From contig NZ_CP168219.1 of the NCBI RefSeq assembly GCF_041714655.1, forward strand, positions 1,178,001-1,242,000: 64,000 nt of DNA, given 5' to 3'. Every line of letters begins with the position of its first letter. Position 1 is the stretch's first letter. This stretch comes from Pseudoroseicyclus_A sp041714655. GTDB lineage: Bacteria > Pseudomonadota > Alphaproteobacteria > Rhodobacterales > Rhodobacteraceae. The notes beneath the pieces were generated by a model that was not told where the DNA came from, ran no database searches, and saw nothing but the letters and a program-made list of their open reading frames with translations. Made by a program: the position numbers and the translations under genes. This document shows positions 51,061 through 60,108 of the stretch, in pieces.

Positions 51061-51136
51061 GGGTGATTAGCTCAGTTGGTAGAGCGCCTCGTTTACACCG
51101 AGGATGTCGGGAGTTCGAGCCTCTCATCACCCACCA
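51061..51136 (+). tRNA. tRNA-Val (TAC)
   Basis: A 76-nt cloverleaf with encoded CCA. Same GGGTGAT/ATCACCC acceptor as the Val gene at 48301. Anticodon stem CCTCG/CGAGG around TTTACAC gives TAC (51094-51096). Confidence 0.97.
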
Positions 51137-51238
51137 GAGTTTCGCGGCGGTGGCGCCTGTCGGCGGCAAGCGCCCGGCCCGCCGCAGGGCTCGCGGCGCC
51201 CTCGGCGGGAGAAGGCTCTGAGGAGGAAAGGAACGGGA

Positions 51239-51649
51239 ATGGACGGCAGCGACGCCACCGGACAATGCCTATGCGGCGCTGTGACCTTCCGCATCGAGGG
51301 CGCGTTCGAGAGCTTCTTCCTTTGCCATTGTTCACGCTGCCGGAAGGACACCGGCTCGGCCCATGCGGCGAACCTCTTCTCGTCCAGCGCCGTGATCACC
51401 TGGCTGTCGGGCGGCGACAGGGTCAGGACATACCGGCTTCCGGAGACGCGCCATGTGTCGAGCTTCTGCACGGACTGCGGCTCGGCACTGCCGGTCGCCG
51501 GGCCGAACGGCGCTGTGCTCAAGGTGCCTGCAGGCTCCCTCGACAGCCCGGTCGCGCTGCGACCCAATGCGCATATCTGCCTGTCCAGCCGCGCGAACTG
51601 GGATGACGACCTGGCGTCTGTCGAGGGGCTCGACGGCCTCCCCGGCTGA
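51239..51649 (+). CDS. GFA/CENP-V family zinc protein
   Basis: A 136-residue protein of the glutathione-dependent formaldehyde-activating (GFA) family. The zinc cysteines are in QCLCGA, LCHCSRCRK and CTDCGS, the expected spacing. The ATG at 51239 follows GGAACGGG. Most family members have no proven formaldehyde role, so only the fold is certain. It follows tRNA-Val by about 100 bp. Confidence 0.9.
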   Translation: MDGSDATGQCLCGAVTFRIEGAFESFFLCHCSRCRKDTGSAHAANLFSSSAVITWLSGGDRVRTYRLPETRHVSSFCTDCGSALPVAGPNGAVLKVPAGSLDSPVALRPNAHICLSSRANWDDDLASVEGLDGLPG

Positions 51650-51800
51650 GCACCTCCTGCGATGACGCGGCGGGGGCTGGGCCGAGGCCCCCGCCCGGCC
51701 CGATTCGCCCGCGCAAATTGAACAGATTGTTTCCCATCACCCTGAGATCGGCCATGTTTTGGCCCGAGGATTGTCGCGGGCGCTCTTTAGCTCCCGGCTC

Positions 51801-52460
51801 ATGACATCGCGCCTGTTCCTCCCCCCGCTGAACCCGCTCACCGCCCTGCCGAAAGGCCTGGCCGGGCGCCTCGCCGCGCCCCTGATGGAGCGCAGCGGCG
51901 AGCGGGCGGCGGGGCCGGTGCTCGAGGCGCTGGCGCTTCCGTCCGGCGCGAGGCTGCTCGAGATCGGCTTCGGCACCGGCGCGCTCCTCGCGCGGGCCCG
52001 GCGGCGGGGCGTGCTGGTGGCGGGCGTTGATCCCTCGGCGCAGATGGTGGCGCGGGCGAGGGGTCGCGGGCTCGGCGAGATCCGCCAGGGCACGGCGCGG
52101 CACCTGCCCTGGAGCCGGCAGAGCTTCGATGCGGCCGCCATCGTCCATGCCTTCGAGCTCTTCGCAGAGCCCGAACGCGAGCTGGCGGAGATCGCGCGCG
52201 TCCTCGTTCCGGGGGGCCGGCTGGCGCTGTGCCTCGCGCCGCTCACGGCGCGCGCCCGCGCCCGCTGCCCCAACCCCCTGATAGCGGCGGACGAGCCGAT
52301 GGAGGCGATTGCCAACGCGCTCGGCCACGCCGGCTTTTGCCCGGAAATCAGCGATTTCGCCCTCGCCGGCGGCCGGCTGATCCTCGCCTCCCGCCGGGTC
52401 GAGACGCGCGCCGCGACGCACGGCAGGGCCCGCGCCAAAGAGGCGCATATTGCCGCTTGA
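51801..52460 (+). CDS. SAM-dependent methyltransferase, class I
   Basis: A 219-residue methyltransferase. Motif I is LLEIGFGTGALLARARRRG, with the acidic motif II in GVDPSAQMVARA and motif IV/post in FDAAAIVHAFELFAEPE. I start at the ATG at 51801, although a TTG 42 bases upstream is possible and neither has a good ribosome site. Substrate unknown. It stands alone before tRNA-Asp. Confidence 0.85.
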   Translation: MTSRLFLPPLNPLTALPKGLAGRLAAPLMERSGERAAGPVLEALALPSGARLLEIGFGTGALLARARRRGVLVAGVDPSAQMVARARGRGLGEIRQGTARHLPWSRQSFDAAAIVHAFELFAEPERELAEIARVLVPGGRLALCLAPLTARARARCPNPLIAADEPMEAIANALGHAGFCPEISDFALAGGRLILASRRVETRAATHGRARAKEAHIAA

Positions 52461-52496
52461 CGCCCCCGGCGGGGCACCCTAGAAGGCCCCCCACGC

Positions 52497-52573
52497 GCGG
52501 TTGTAGCTCAGTTGGTTAGAGTACCGGCCTGTCACGCCGGGGGTCGCGGGTTCGAGCCCCGTCAACCGCGCCA
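52497..52573 (+). tRNA. tRNA-Asp (GTC)
   Basis: A 77-nt cloverleaf with encoded CCA. Acceptor GCGGTTG/CAACCGC, discriminator G73, anticodon stem CCGGC/GCCGG around CTGTCAC giving GTC. Confidence 0.97.
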
Positions 52574-52667
52574 TTACCCCCCTTTCAGCGATCCTGAAAT
52601 CGGCCTTCGGGCCGATCAGGCGCCGTTTTCGGCGGCCCGCATAGCGGCCTGCCGCTCGCGGGGGACG

Positions 52668-53027
52668 TCAGGAAATCTGGGGAAGGATCAGCCCGGCCAG
52701 CCCGCCGACCGTGCCGGCGTAGCTGATGAGGCGGGCGGTGCAGTTGTGGAGCCGCTGGCGCAGCTCCAGCCCGAAGAGCGTCGCCACGCCAAGCAAGAGC
52801 ATCACGGCCCCGGCGGGGAGGAGCACCTGCGCCCCGAGCGACGCCCGGGCGAGATCGGCCTCGAGCGCGGGGAGATTCAGCAGCAGGTTCGCCGCCAGAT
52901 AGCAGATCACGAAGCTGACGGGGGCCATCACCACCATGCACGGGGGCAGGGCGAACTCGCGACGCGGGTCCGAAGGCCGTGGCAGGGCCTCTTCCAGATC
53001 GTCCGGTTCGCTCTCGGCAGTTGTCAC
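52668..53027 (-). CDS. Small integral membrane protein, unknown
   Basis: A 119-residue protein with an acidic N-terminus (MTTAESEPDDLEEA) and three hydrophobic segments (about 31-52, 66-86 and 102-117). I do not recognise a family. It starts with an ATG downstream of the hairpin at 53114 and runs in the same direction as the peptidase upstream. Confidence 0.6.
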   Translation of the reverse strand: MTTAESEPDDLEEALPRPSDPRREFALPPCMVVMAPVSFVICYLAANLLLNLPALEADLARASLGAQVLLPAGAVMLLLGVATLFGLELRQRLHNCTARLISYAGTVGGLAGLILPQIS

Positions 53028-53113
53028 GACAACACTCCATCAACGTCGGAGAAGGGCTAGGAAATCATTAAGGCATTAAACTGGCAGGGACGGGCAAACG
53101 GAGTGACCTTTTG

Positions 53114-53140
53114 CCTGCGGCGCCAAACATGCGCCGCAGG
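53114..53140 (-). terminator. Perfect 10-bp hairpin between peptidase and small membrane protein
   Basis: CCTGCGGCGC and GCGCCGCAGG (53114-53123, 53131-53140) with a 7-nt loop. On the minus strand it follows the peptidase gene. No U-run is present, so the terminator call is weak and an mRNA-processing role is possible. Confidence 0.4.
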
Positions 53141-53184
53141 TCTTATCAGATCGTTAACGCTGCCCCTCGGATCGGGGAGGATCT

Positions 53185-54567
53185 TTACTCTTTGCCGGTC
53201 ACGGCAGAGAGGACGCGCGCCCAGGAGCGCATGCCGCGGTGAAAGCTCGTGAGATCGTATTTCTCGTTCGGCGAATGGATGAGGTCGTCATCCTTGCCGA
53301 AGCCGATGAGCATCGAATCCATGTCGAGCACCGTCTTGAAATAGCCCGCGACCGGGATCGAGCCGCCGGCGCCGATGAAGGCCGCCTCCTTCGGCCATTC
53401 GTCGCTGAGGGCCTGGCGCGCCTGCTCGAAGGCCGGATTGTCGGTCGCCATGACCGAGGCGGGGGAGGCGCCGTGATCGTGGAAGCTCACCTCGCAGTCG
53501 CGCGGCAGCATCTCGCGGACCATCTCCTGGAAGCTCTCGCGGATGGCGATCGGGTCCTGCGTGCCGACGAGCCGGAACGAGATCTTGGCGGAGGCCTTCG
53601 ACGGCAGCACCGTCTTGAAGCCATCGCCCTCGTAGCCGCCCGAGATGCCGTTGACCTCGCAGGTTGGCCGCGACCAGATCATCTCCAGCACCGAGCGGCC
53701 ACGCTCGCCGGCAGGCTCGCTGAGGCCGACGGCGCCGAGGAAGGCCTCGGGGTCGAAGCCGAGCCCCTGCCACTGGTCGCGCATCTCCTGGCTGAGCTCC
53801 GGCACGCCATCGTAGAAGCCGGGCACGGTGACGCGGCCGGTTTCGTCATGCAGCGAGGCGATGACCCGGGCGAGCACGCGGATCGGGTTGGCCGCCGGGC
53901 CGCCATAGCCGCCCGAATGCAGATCGCGGTCGGGGCCGGTGATGGTGATCTCCTGCCCCAGAAGGCCGCGCAGCATGGTGGTGACGGCCGGCGTCTCGGC
54001 ATCGAATAGGCCGGTGTCGCAGATGAGCGCGAGGTCGCAGCTCAGCTCCTCCTTGTTCTCCTTGAGGAACGGCACGAGCGAGGGCGAGCCGGATTCCTCC
54101 TCGCCCTCGAGGAAGATGGTGATCCGGCAGGGCAGGGCGCCATTGACCGCCACCCAGGCCCGGCAGGCCTCGATGAAGGTCATGAGCTGGCCCTTGTCGT
54201 CGCTGGCGCCGCGGGCGCGGATGATCTTGCCGTCGGGCCCGTCCTCGATGATCGGCTCGAAGGGCGGCTGGGTCCAGAGGCTCAGCGGGTCGACCGGCTG
54301 CACATCATAGTGGCCGTAGAAGAGCAGGTGCGGCCCGTCCTCCGGCCCGCCATGGGCGACGACCATCGGATGGCCCGGCGTCGGCCGGGCGGAGGCGTCG
54401 AAGCCGATGGAGGCGAGGTCGGCGACGAGGACCTCGGCGGCCTTCGCGCAATCGGCCTTGTAGGCCGGGTCGGTCGAGATCGAGGGGATGGCGAGAAGCG
54501 CCATCAACCGCTCCAGCGCGGTGTCGAGATCGGAATCGAGTTTGGTGAGAACGGCGTCGAGGCTCAT
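53185..54567 (-). CDS. M20-family dipeptidase/metallopeptidase
   Basis: A 460-residue di-zinc peptidase of the M20 family (PepV/CNDP-like). Metal ligands appear as His in FYGHYDVQP, Asp in GASDDKGQ, Glu in EGEEESGS and the C-terminal His in IHSPNEKYD, with the catalytic Asp two residues after the first His. The inserted dimerisation domain covers about 210-375. It probably splits dipeptides or N-acyl amino acids in the cytoplasm. Confidence 0.92.
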   Translation of the reverse strand: MSLDAVLTKLDSDLDTALERLMALLAIPSISTDPAYKADCAKAAEVLVADLASIGFDASARPTPGHPMVVAHGGPEDGPHLLFYGHYDVQPVDPLSLWTQPPFEPIIEDGPDGKIIRARGASDDKGQLMTFIEACRAWVAVNGALPCRITIFLEGEEESGSPSLVPFLKENKEELSCDLALICDTGLFDAETPAVTTMLRGLLGQEITITGPDRDLHSGGYGGPAANPIRVLARVIASLHDETGRVTVPGFYDGVPELSQEMRDQWQGLGFDPEAFLGAVGLSEPAGERGRSVLEMIWSRPTCEVNGISGGYEGDGFKTVLPSKASAKISFRLVGTQDPIAIRESFQEMVREMLPRDCEVSFHDHGASPASVMATDNPAFEQARQALSDEWPKEAAFIGAGGSIPVAGYFKTVLDMDSMLIGFGKDDDLIHSPNEKYDLTSFHRGMRSWARVLSAVTGKE

Positions 54568-55234
54568 GGGGGCTCCTGGGCTCGGGATTTGCCCCGGAGG
54601 CTAAGGAACAAGGGCGGGAGTTTCCAGCGATGCCGCGACACACCGTCCCGCCCCCGGGGGCCGTCCGATCAACCTGGCGTGACCGGGGGGGGGTGGGCGC
54701 GAAGAGCGGCGGCCGGGTGCGGGAGCTTGGCCGCTTTGGCTGAGGCCCGGGCCGGATCGGGGCGGGCACCGGACCCAGCGCGATGACGGAGAGACGGGCG
54801 ACGTTGCGGCAAGAGCGGCGCAGCGGTGCGGTCCCGGGTGCGATTCCCGCGAAAAGCGCAGGTTTCACAGGGGTCTAGGGGCCGGCATCGGGCCTGCGAG
54901 GCGCCTTCTGCGCCCGCACTGGCAGGCCCCCAGCCAAGCATGGCCGGCGCTGCGAGGGCGACACTCCCGTTGGCTCAAGGGGGGTGGTTAACCCCTTCAT
55001 AAGACCGCTCGCCGAAACTGGAGGGTGCCCCGTGCGGCCCTCCTCACCGGGCCGCGCCGGGCCTCCGACCGCGGGCCGAAGCCGCCTGCCGCCTTCCCCT
55101 CCGGCATGGCCCTCGGAGTTGACCTGCATCAAGGCGGGGGATAGGCCCCTCCGGCAAAGAGGTGCCGGCCCGGGATGCCGCCCCTTGACGGGGCGCGCTT
55201 CGGGCAAACCGGCACGGAAAGAAGGAATGGCCTC
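54568..55234. other. Long intergenic region upstream of hemA
   Basis: 667 bp between the divergent peptidase and hemA genes. No ORF with coding character is seen. It contains an FNR-like box at 55120-55133 and GC-rich stretches. The hemA promoter(s) and the peptidase promoter should lie here; in Rhodobacter, hemA has more than one promoter. Confidence 0.6.
55120..55133. promoter_or_regulatory. FNR/FnrL-like box upstream of hemA
   Basis: TTGAC-CTGC-ATCAA matches the FNR consensus TTGAT-N4-ATCAA with one change. It lies 102 bases before the hemA GTG start. FnrL control of hemA under low oxygen is known in Rhodobacter sphaeroides, which makes the site credible. Confidence 0.65.
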
Positions 55235-56458
55235 GTGACCTTTGACGCGATGCTCGACAAGGCGCTCAACTCCCTCCACGAAGAGGGGCGCTACCGCACC
55301 TTTATCGACATCGCGCGCACGCGCGGACATTTTCCCTATGCGAGCTGGTCCCGCCCCGACGGGACGGAGCAGCCGGTCACCATCTGGTGCGGCAACGACT
55401 ATCTCGGCATGGGCCAGCATCCCGTCGTGCTCTCTGCGATGCACGAGGCCGTCGACGCCGCGGGCGCCGGCTCGGGCGGCACGCGCAACATCTCGGGCAC
55501 CACGATCTGGCATAAGGCGCTGGAAGCGGAGCTCGCCGACCTTCACGGCAAGGACGCGGCGCTCCTCTTCACCTCGGCCTATATCGCCAATGACGCGACG
55601 CTGAGCACGCTGCCGAAGCTCTTTCCCGGCCTCATCATCTATTCGGATGCCCTGAACCACGCCTCGATGATCGAGGGCATCCGCCGCAACGGCGGCGCCA
55701 AGCGCGTCTTCCGCCACAACGACGTGGCGCATCTGCGCGCGCTCCTCGAGGCCGACGATCCGGCCGCGCCGAAGCTCATCGCCTTCGAATCGGTCTATTC
55801 GATGGATGGCGATTTCGGCCCGGTGGAAGAGATCGTGGCGCTGGCCGAGGAATTCGGCGCGCTCACCTATCTCGACGAGGTCCATGCCGTCGGCCTTTAC
55901 GGGCCGCGCGGCGGCGGCGTCTCCGAGGCGCTGGGGCTGGCCGGCCGGATCGACATCATCAACGGCACGCTCGGCAAGGCCTTCGGCGTGATGGGCGGCT
56001 ATATCGCCGCCTCGGCCAAGATGTGCGACGCCATCCGCTCCTATGCGCCGGGCTTCATCTTCACCACCTCGCTGCCGCCCGCCGTGGCGGCCGGTGCGGC
56101 GGCCAGTGTGAAGCATCTCAAGGGCGACCAGGCGCTGCGCGAGCGGCACCAGACCCAGGCGAAGATCCTCAAGACGCGGCTGAAGGGGCTCGGCCTGCCG
56201 ATCATCGATCATGGCAGCCATATCGTGCCGCTGATCGTCGGCGATCCGGTGCATACCAAGATGCTGTCCGACATGCTGCTCGCCGATTTCGGCATCTATG
56301 TGCAGCCCATCAACTTCCCCACCGTGCCTCGGGGTACGGAGCGTCTGCGCTTCACGCCCTCGCCGGTGCATGGCCCGAAGGAGATGGATGCACTGGTCCA
56401 CGCGCTCGACTCGCTGTGGTCGCAATGCGCGCTGAACCGCATCGAACTCGCCGGCTGA
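55235..56458 (+). CDS. hemA: 5-aminolevulinate synthase
   Basis: A 407-residue PLP enzyme that condenses glycine and succinyl-CoA to 5-aminolevulinate, the first step of tetrapyrrole synthesis in Alphaproteobacteria. The GTG at 55235 (VTFDAMLDKALN) is behind AAGGA; the upstream frame is unlikely. PLP Lys lies in NGTLGKAFGV, and GAGSGGTRNISGT and YSMDGDFGP are family marks. Close in sequence to the Rhodobacter enzyme. Regulation by oxygen is suggested by the upstream FNR-like box. Confidence 0.97.
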   Translation: MTFDAMLDKALNSLHEEGRYRTFIDIARTRGHFPYASWSRPDGTEQPVTIWCGNDYLGMGQHPVVLSAMHEAVDAAGAGSGGTRNISGTTIWHKALEAELADLHGKDAALLFTSAYIANDATLSTLPKLFPGLIIYSDALNHASMIEGIRRNGGAKRVFRHNDVAHLRALLEADDPAAPKLIAFESVYSMDGDFGPVEEIVALAEEFGALTYLDEVHAVGLYGPRGGGVSEALGLAGRIDIINGTLGKAFGVMGGYIAASAKMCDAIRSYAPGFIFTTSLPPAVAAGAAASVKHLKGDQALRERHQTQAKILKTRLKGLGLPIIDHGSHIVPLIVGDPVHTKMLSDMLLADFGIYVQPINFPTVPRGTERLRFTPSPVHGPKEMDALVHALDSLWSQCALNRIELAG

Positions 56459-56650
56459 TCGCCCGGTTGCGCGGCAAAACGCCCAATCGGGCGCCGTGCA
56501 GCCCACGATGCGCGAGATTGCGCCGAGCCATTTTTCAAAACTTTTCTGCGGATGCGGGGCCCTTCGGTGTATGTTAGGCGCAGGCAGGCGGCGCTTGTCG
56601 ATTCGACGCGCCCGGGGGATGTAAGGCAGGCAGAAAGGCGGCTCGCGCTC

Positions 56651-57934
56651 ATGATTGGTCGCGGCTTCAGGCGGGACAGGGACGCCCAGGAAGACGAAGC
56701 AAAAGGCTTCGACGCATTCGAATTGCGTCTGGGCGATCTGATGCGCGGCGAGCGCGCCACGATGGGCAAGAGCCTGCTCGATGTGCAGCGCGAATTGCGC
56801 ATCAAGGCCGCCTATATCGCCGCCATCGAGAATTGCGACCCGACCGCGTTCGACACGCCCGGCTTCATCGCCGGCTACGTCCGCTCCTACGCGCGCTATC
56901 TCAACATGGACCCGGATTGGGCCTTCGAGACCTTCTGCCGCGAGTCGGGCTTCGCCACGGCGCACGGCATGTCCGAGGCCGCCTCTGTCGTGAAACCGAC
57001 GCGCGAAGAGCGGCTCGCCGCCAGCTCCTTCGCCGGGCGCGACATCTTCTCGGCCTCGACGACGCCCTTCATCCCGGCGGGGGAGCGGATGTTCTCCGGC
57101 CTCGAGCCGCGCGCCATCGGCTCGCTCGCCGTCCTCGCGGTGCTGATCGGCGGGCTCGGCTACGGCGGCTGGTCGCTCCTCCAGCAGGTGCAGAAGGTGA
57201 CCTTCGCGCCGGTCGAGCAATCGCCCGTCGTCCTGTCCGATGTCGACCCGCTCGCCGGCGGCAGCCGCGCGACGGAGCCGGGTTACGAGGCCGAAGAGGT
57301 GGCGGCGATGACGCTGCCCTCTGCCGAGGCGCTGGAGCGGCTCTATCGCCCCGAGGCGCTGGACGTGCCCGTCCTCACCCGCCGCGACGGCCCGATTGCC
57401 GCGCTCGACCCCGATGCCACCGGCGCCCTGGCGCCCGGCCAGGGCGACCCCGAAGCGCGCGCCATCGCCGCCGCGCTCGCCGGCCCGTCCGGCCCGGGGA
57501 TCCTGCCCGGCGAGGTCGGCTCCGGCGCGCTGGCCGAAGCGGCGCTGGCCGATGCCTCCGGCGGGGCCGGCTCCGCCGTGCAGGTGACCGAGGGCGAGGC
57601 GCCCGAGGTGATGCTCGTCGCCGTCCGGCCCGCCTGGCTGCGCGTCCGCTCCGCCTCCGGCACCGTGATCTTCGAGGGCATCCTCGACGCCGGCCAGACC
57701 TTCGACCTGCCGCAGACGGAGGAGCCCGCCGTGCTCCGCGTCGGCGAAAGCGGGGCGCTCTATTTCGCCGTCAACGGCCAGCATTACGGCCCCGCCGGCG
57801 ACCGGGGGGCCGTGACCGATGGCGTCACGCTCTCGGCGCAGACGCTGACGCAAGAATATGCGGCGGCCGATCTCACGCAGGATGCCGACCTGGCCGAATA
57901 TGTGCGCGTCGCCGAGGCCCGGCTCACCGATTAA
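56651..57934 (+). CDS. RodZ-like helix-turn-helix membrane protein
   Basis: A 427-residue protein. An N-terminal Cro-like HTH (about 20-90: DLMRGERATMGKSLLDVQRELRIKAAYIAAIE) is followed by one membrane span (about 160-180, SLAVLAVLIGGLGYGGWSLL), a long Ala/Pro-rich linker, and a C-terminal beta domain (about 315-390, VMLVAVRPAWLRVRSASG). This is the layout of RodZ, the MreB partner in rod shape. Its place before ispG, conserved in proteobacteria, supports the call. Start ATG at 56651 is the best of several. Confidence 0.85.
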   Translation: MIGRGFRRDRDAQEDEAKGFDAFELRLGDLMRGERATMGKSLLDVQRELRIKAAYIAAIENCDPTAFDTPGFIAGYVRSYARYLNMDPDWAFETFCRESGFATAHGMSEAASVVKPTREERLAASSFAGRDIFSASTTPFIPAGERMFSGLEPRAIGSLAVLAVLIGGLGYGGWSLLQQVQKVTFAPVEQSPVVLSDVDPLAGGSRATEPGYEAEEVAAMTLPSAEALERLYRPEALDVPVLTRRDGPIAALDPDATGALAPGQGDPEARAIAAALAGPSGPGILPGEVGSGALAEAALADASGGAGSAVQVTEGEAPEVMLVAVRPAWLRVRSASGTVIFEGILDAGQTFDLPQTEEPAVLRVGESGALYFAVNGQHYGPAGDRGAVTDGVTLSAQTLTQEYAAADLTQDADLAEYVRVAEARLTD

Positions 57935-57951
57935 CCGCGCCGGCCTGACTT

Positions 57952-57970
57952 GCACCCCGGGCCGGGGTGC
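57952..57970 (+). other. Hairpin between the RodZ-like gene and ispG
   Basis: GCACCCC/GGGGTGC (57952-57958 with 57964-57970) with a 5-nt loop lies 15 bases before the ispG ATG. It has no U-run. It could limit translation initiation or be neutral. Confidence 0.35.
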
Positions 57971-57985
57971 CCCAGATGGTGTGTC

Positions 57986-59107
57986 ATGACCCACAATCCC
58001 GTTCGCCCCTGGCGCAACATCGAGCGCCGCAAGTCGCGCCTCATCCATGTCGGCTCCGTGCCGGTGGGGGGCGATGCGCCGATCTCCGTCCAGACGATGA
58101 CCAACACGCTGACGACCGATGTGCGCGGCACCATCGCCCAGGTGCAGGCGGCGGCGGAGGCGGGGGCCGACATCGTGCGCGTCTCGGTGCCCGACGAGGC
58201 CTCCTCGAAGGCCCTGAAGGAGATCGTGCGCGAAAGCCCGGTGCCGATCGTCGCCGACATCCATTTCCACTACCGGCGCGCCATCGAGAGCGCCGAGGCG
58301 GGCGCGGCCTGCCTGCGCATCAACCCCGGCAACATCGGCTCTGAGGACCGCGTGCGCGAGGTGATCCGCGCCGCCCGCGACCACGGCTGCTCGATGCGCA
58401 TCGGCGTGAATGCGGGGAGCCTCGAGAAGGACCTCCTCGAGAAATACGGCGAGCCCTGCCCGGAGGCGATGGTCGAGAGCGGCCTCGATCACATCAAGAT
58501 CCTCGAAGACAACGACTTTCACGAGTTCAAGATCTCGGTGAAGGCCTCCGACGTCTTCCTCGCCGCCGCCGCCTATCAGGCGCTGTCGGAGGCGACGGAC
58601 GCGCCCATCCACCTTGGCATCACCGAGGCGGGCGGGCTCATGTCCGGCACGATCAAGAGCGCCATCGGCCTCGGCAACCTCCTCTGGATGGGCATCGGCG
58701 ACACGATCCGCGTCTCGCTCTCCGCCGATCCGGTGGAGGAGGTGCGCGTGGGCTACGAGATCCTGAAGAGCCTCGGCCTCCGCCACCGCGGCGTCAACAT
58801 CATCTCCTGCCCGAGCTGCGCGCGGCAGGGCTTCGACGTCATCAAGACGGTCGAGATCCTCGAGGAGCGGCTCGCCCATATCAAGGAACCGATGAGCCTC
58901 TCGATCATCGGCTGCGTGGTCAACGGCCCCGGCGAGGCGCTGATGACCGACGTGGGCTTCACCGGCGGCGGCTCGGGCCACGGCATGGTCTATCTCGCCG
59001 GCAAGCAGAGCCACCGGATGGATAATGCGGCGATGATCGAGCACATCGTCGAAGAGGTCGAGAAGAAGGCCGCCCAGCTCGCCGCCACCAAGGAGGCGGC
59101 GGAGTAG
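57986..59107 (+). CDS. ispG: 4-hydroxy-3-methylbut-2-enyl diphosphate synthase
   Basis: A 373-residue IspG of the methylerythritol phosphate isoprenoid route. The [4Fe-4S] cysteines are in SCPSCARQG and GCVVNGPGE. The N-terminal part forms the TIM barrel (QTMTNTLTTDVRGT). It converts methylerythritol cyclodiphosphate to HMBPP using flavodoxin or ferredoxin. The ATG at 57986 begins the family region. Confidence 0.96.
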   Translation: MTHNPVRPWRNIERRKSRLIHVGSVPVGGDAPISVQTMTNTLTTDVRGTIAQVQAAAEAGADIVRVSVPDEASSKALKEIVRESPVPIVADIHFHYRRAIESAEAGAACLRINPGNIGSEDRVREVIRAARDHGCSMRIGVNAGSLEKDLLEKYGEPCPEAMVESGLDHIKILEDNDFHEFKISVKASDVFLAAAAYQALSEATDAPIHLGITEAGGLMSGTIKSAIGLGNLLWMGIGDTIRVSLSADPVEEVRVGYEILKSLGLRHRGVNIISCPSCARQGFDVIKTVEILEERLAHIKEPMSLSIIGCVVNGPGEALMTDVGFTGGGSGHGMVYLAGKQSHRMDNAAMIEHIVEEVEKKAAQLAATKEAAE

Positions 59108-59166
59108 GGGGCGCCTTCACCTCCTCAGGAATTTTCCGGAGCGAGGACAGGGGCCCCGATCCCCTG

Positions 59167-59239
59167 TTTCATCTGGCCAAAAATACCTCGGAGGTGTGGA
59201 TGCAGAGCCTCCACCCGGCCCAAAGGGCCGGCGCCCCCC
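59167..59239 (+). repeat. Dispersed three-hairpin repeat, copy 2
   Basis: Same organisation as 29830-29903: TTTCATCTGGCCAAAAATAC, CCTCGGAGG, a GTGGATGC/GCCTCCAC stem (one mismatch) and GGCCC/GGGCC. It fills the gap between the convergent ispG and DsbA-like genes. Copies are 29 kb apart. Confidence 0.75.
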
Positions 59240-59257
59240 TCACCGGTAGCCGCCCCC

Positions 59258-60028
59258 TCAGCCTTCGTCGCGCAGCTCCGCCACCATCGCCTGCATCGAG
59301 GCCAGCGGCACGTAGCCCCGCACCATCTGGTCGGCGACGACGAAGGTCGGCGTGCCGTTGATCCTGAGCCGCGTCGCGAGGTCGTGGTTCGCCTCGATCT
59401 CGGCGGCGACCTCTTCCGTCGCCATCGCCTCGATGAGCGGCGCCGGGTCGAAGCCGAAGGTCTCCGCCAGCCCGGCGAGGCTCTCTTCCGTCACGTCGGC
59501 GCGCATGACCATGAGCGCGTCGTGGACCTCCTTGTAGGCCTCGTCGCCATGGATCTGCTTCACGGCCACCGCGAATTGCGAGGCCAGAAGCGACTGCTCG
59601 CCGAGGATCGGGAATTCCTTCAGGATGAAGCGGATGTTGCCGTCACCGGCCACCAGCTCCTCGACCTCGGCGAAGGCCTGCCGGCAATAGCCGCAGCGGT
59701 AGTCCATGAATTCGATCAGCGTGATGTCGCCGTCGGGATTTCCGCCCACCCAGGAGCGGCCGTCATCGAGGAGATCGCCCATGTTCTCGTCCACCAGCGC
59801 CGCATCGGCGGCGCCGGCCGCGGCCGTCTCGCGCTGCTCGAGGACGGAGATCGCCTCCATCAGCACCTCGGGATTGTCGAGCAGATAGGCGCGCACCTCC
59901 TCGCGGAAGGCGGCCCGCTCCTCGTCGTTCATGTCGGTCAGGCCCTCGGCAAAGGCGGGGGCGACAAGGGGCGCGGGGGCGGCGAGGGACATGAGCCCCC
60001 CGATCAGAAGAGCGTGAAAGCGGCGCAT
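59258..60028 (-). CDS. DsbA-family thiol:disulfide oxidoreductase
   Basis: A 256-residue exported thioredoxin-fold protein. Signal peptide at the start (MRRFHALLIGGLMSLAAPAP, cleavage after AFA). The active site CGYC (Cys112-Cys115) lies in DYRCGYCRQ, and the cis-Pro in NGTPTFV. A helical N-terminal extension (about 30-95) precedes the domain, as in Com1/ScsC-like proteins. ATG at 60028 follows GGAGGAT. It should form or isomerise periplasmic disulfides. Confidence 0.92.
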   Translation of the reverse strand: MRRFHALLIGGLMSLAAPAPLVAPAFAEGLTDMNDEERAAFREEVRAYLLDNPEVLMEAISVLEQRETAAAGAADAALVDENMGDLLDDGRSWVGGNPDGDITLIEFMDYRCGYCRQAFAEVEELVAGDGNIRFILKEFPILGEQSLLASQFAVAVKQIHGDEAYKEVHDALMVMRADVTEESLAGLAETFGFDPAPLIEAMATEEVAAEIEANHDLATRLRINGTPTFVVADQMVRGYVPLASMQAMVAELRDEG

Positions 60029-60108
60029 GGGGAAATCCTCCGGGTCGGGTGGCGTTGACGGGGCGCCCCCGCCCTTGGCAGAACTGGCGCGACAATAGAG
60101 GCGGGCGG

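Noticed and set aside
54875..59044. A 1,389-codon open frame on the minus strand
   Set aside because: It lies opposite hemA, the RodZ-like gene and ispG, all well supported. Long antisense frames are expected in GC-rich DNA, and its translation is low-complexity Arg/Gly/Ala/Asp/His without family motifs.
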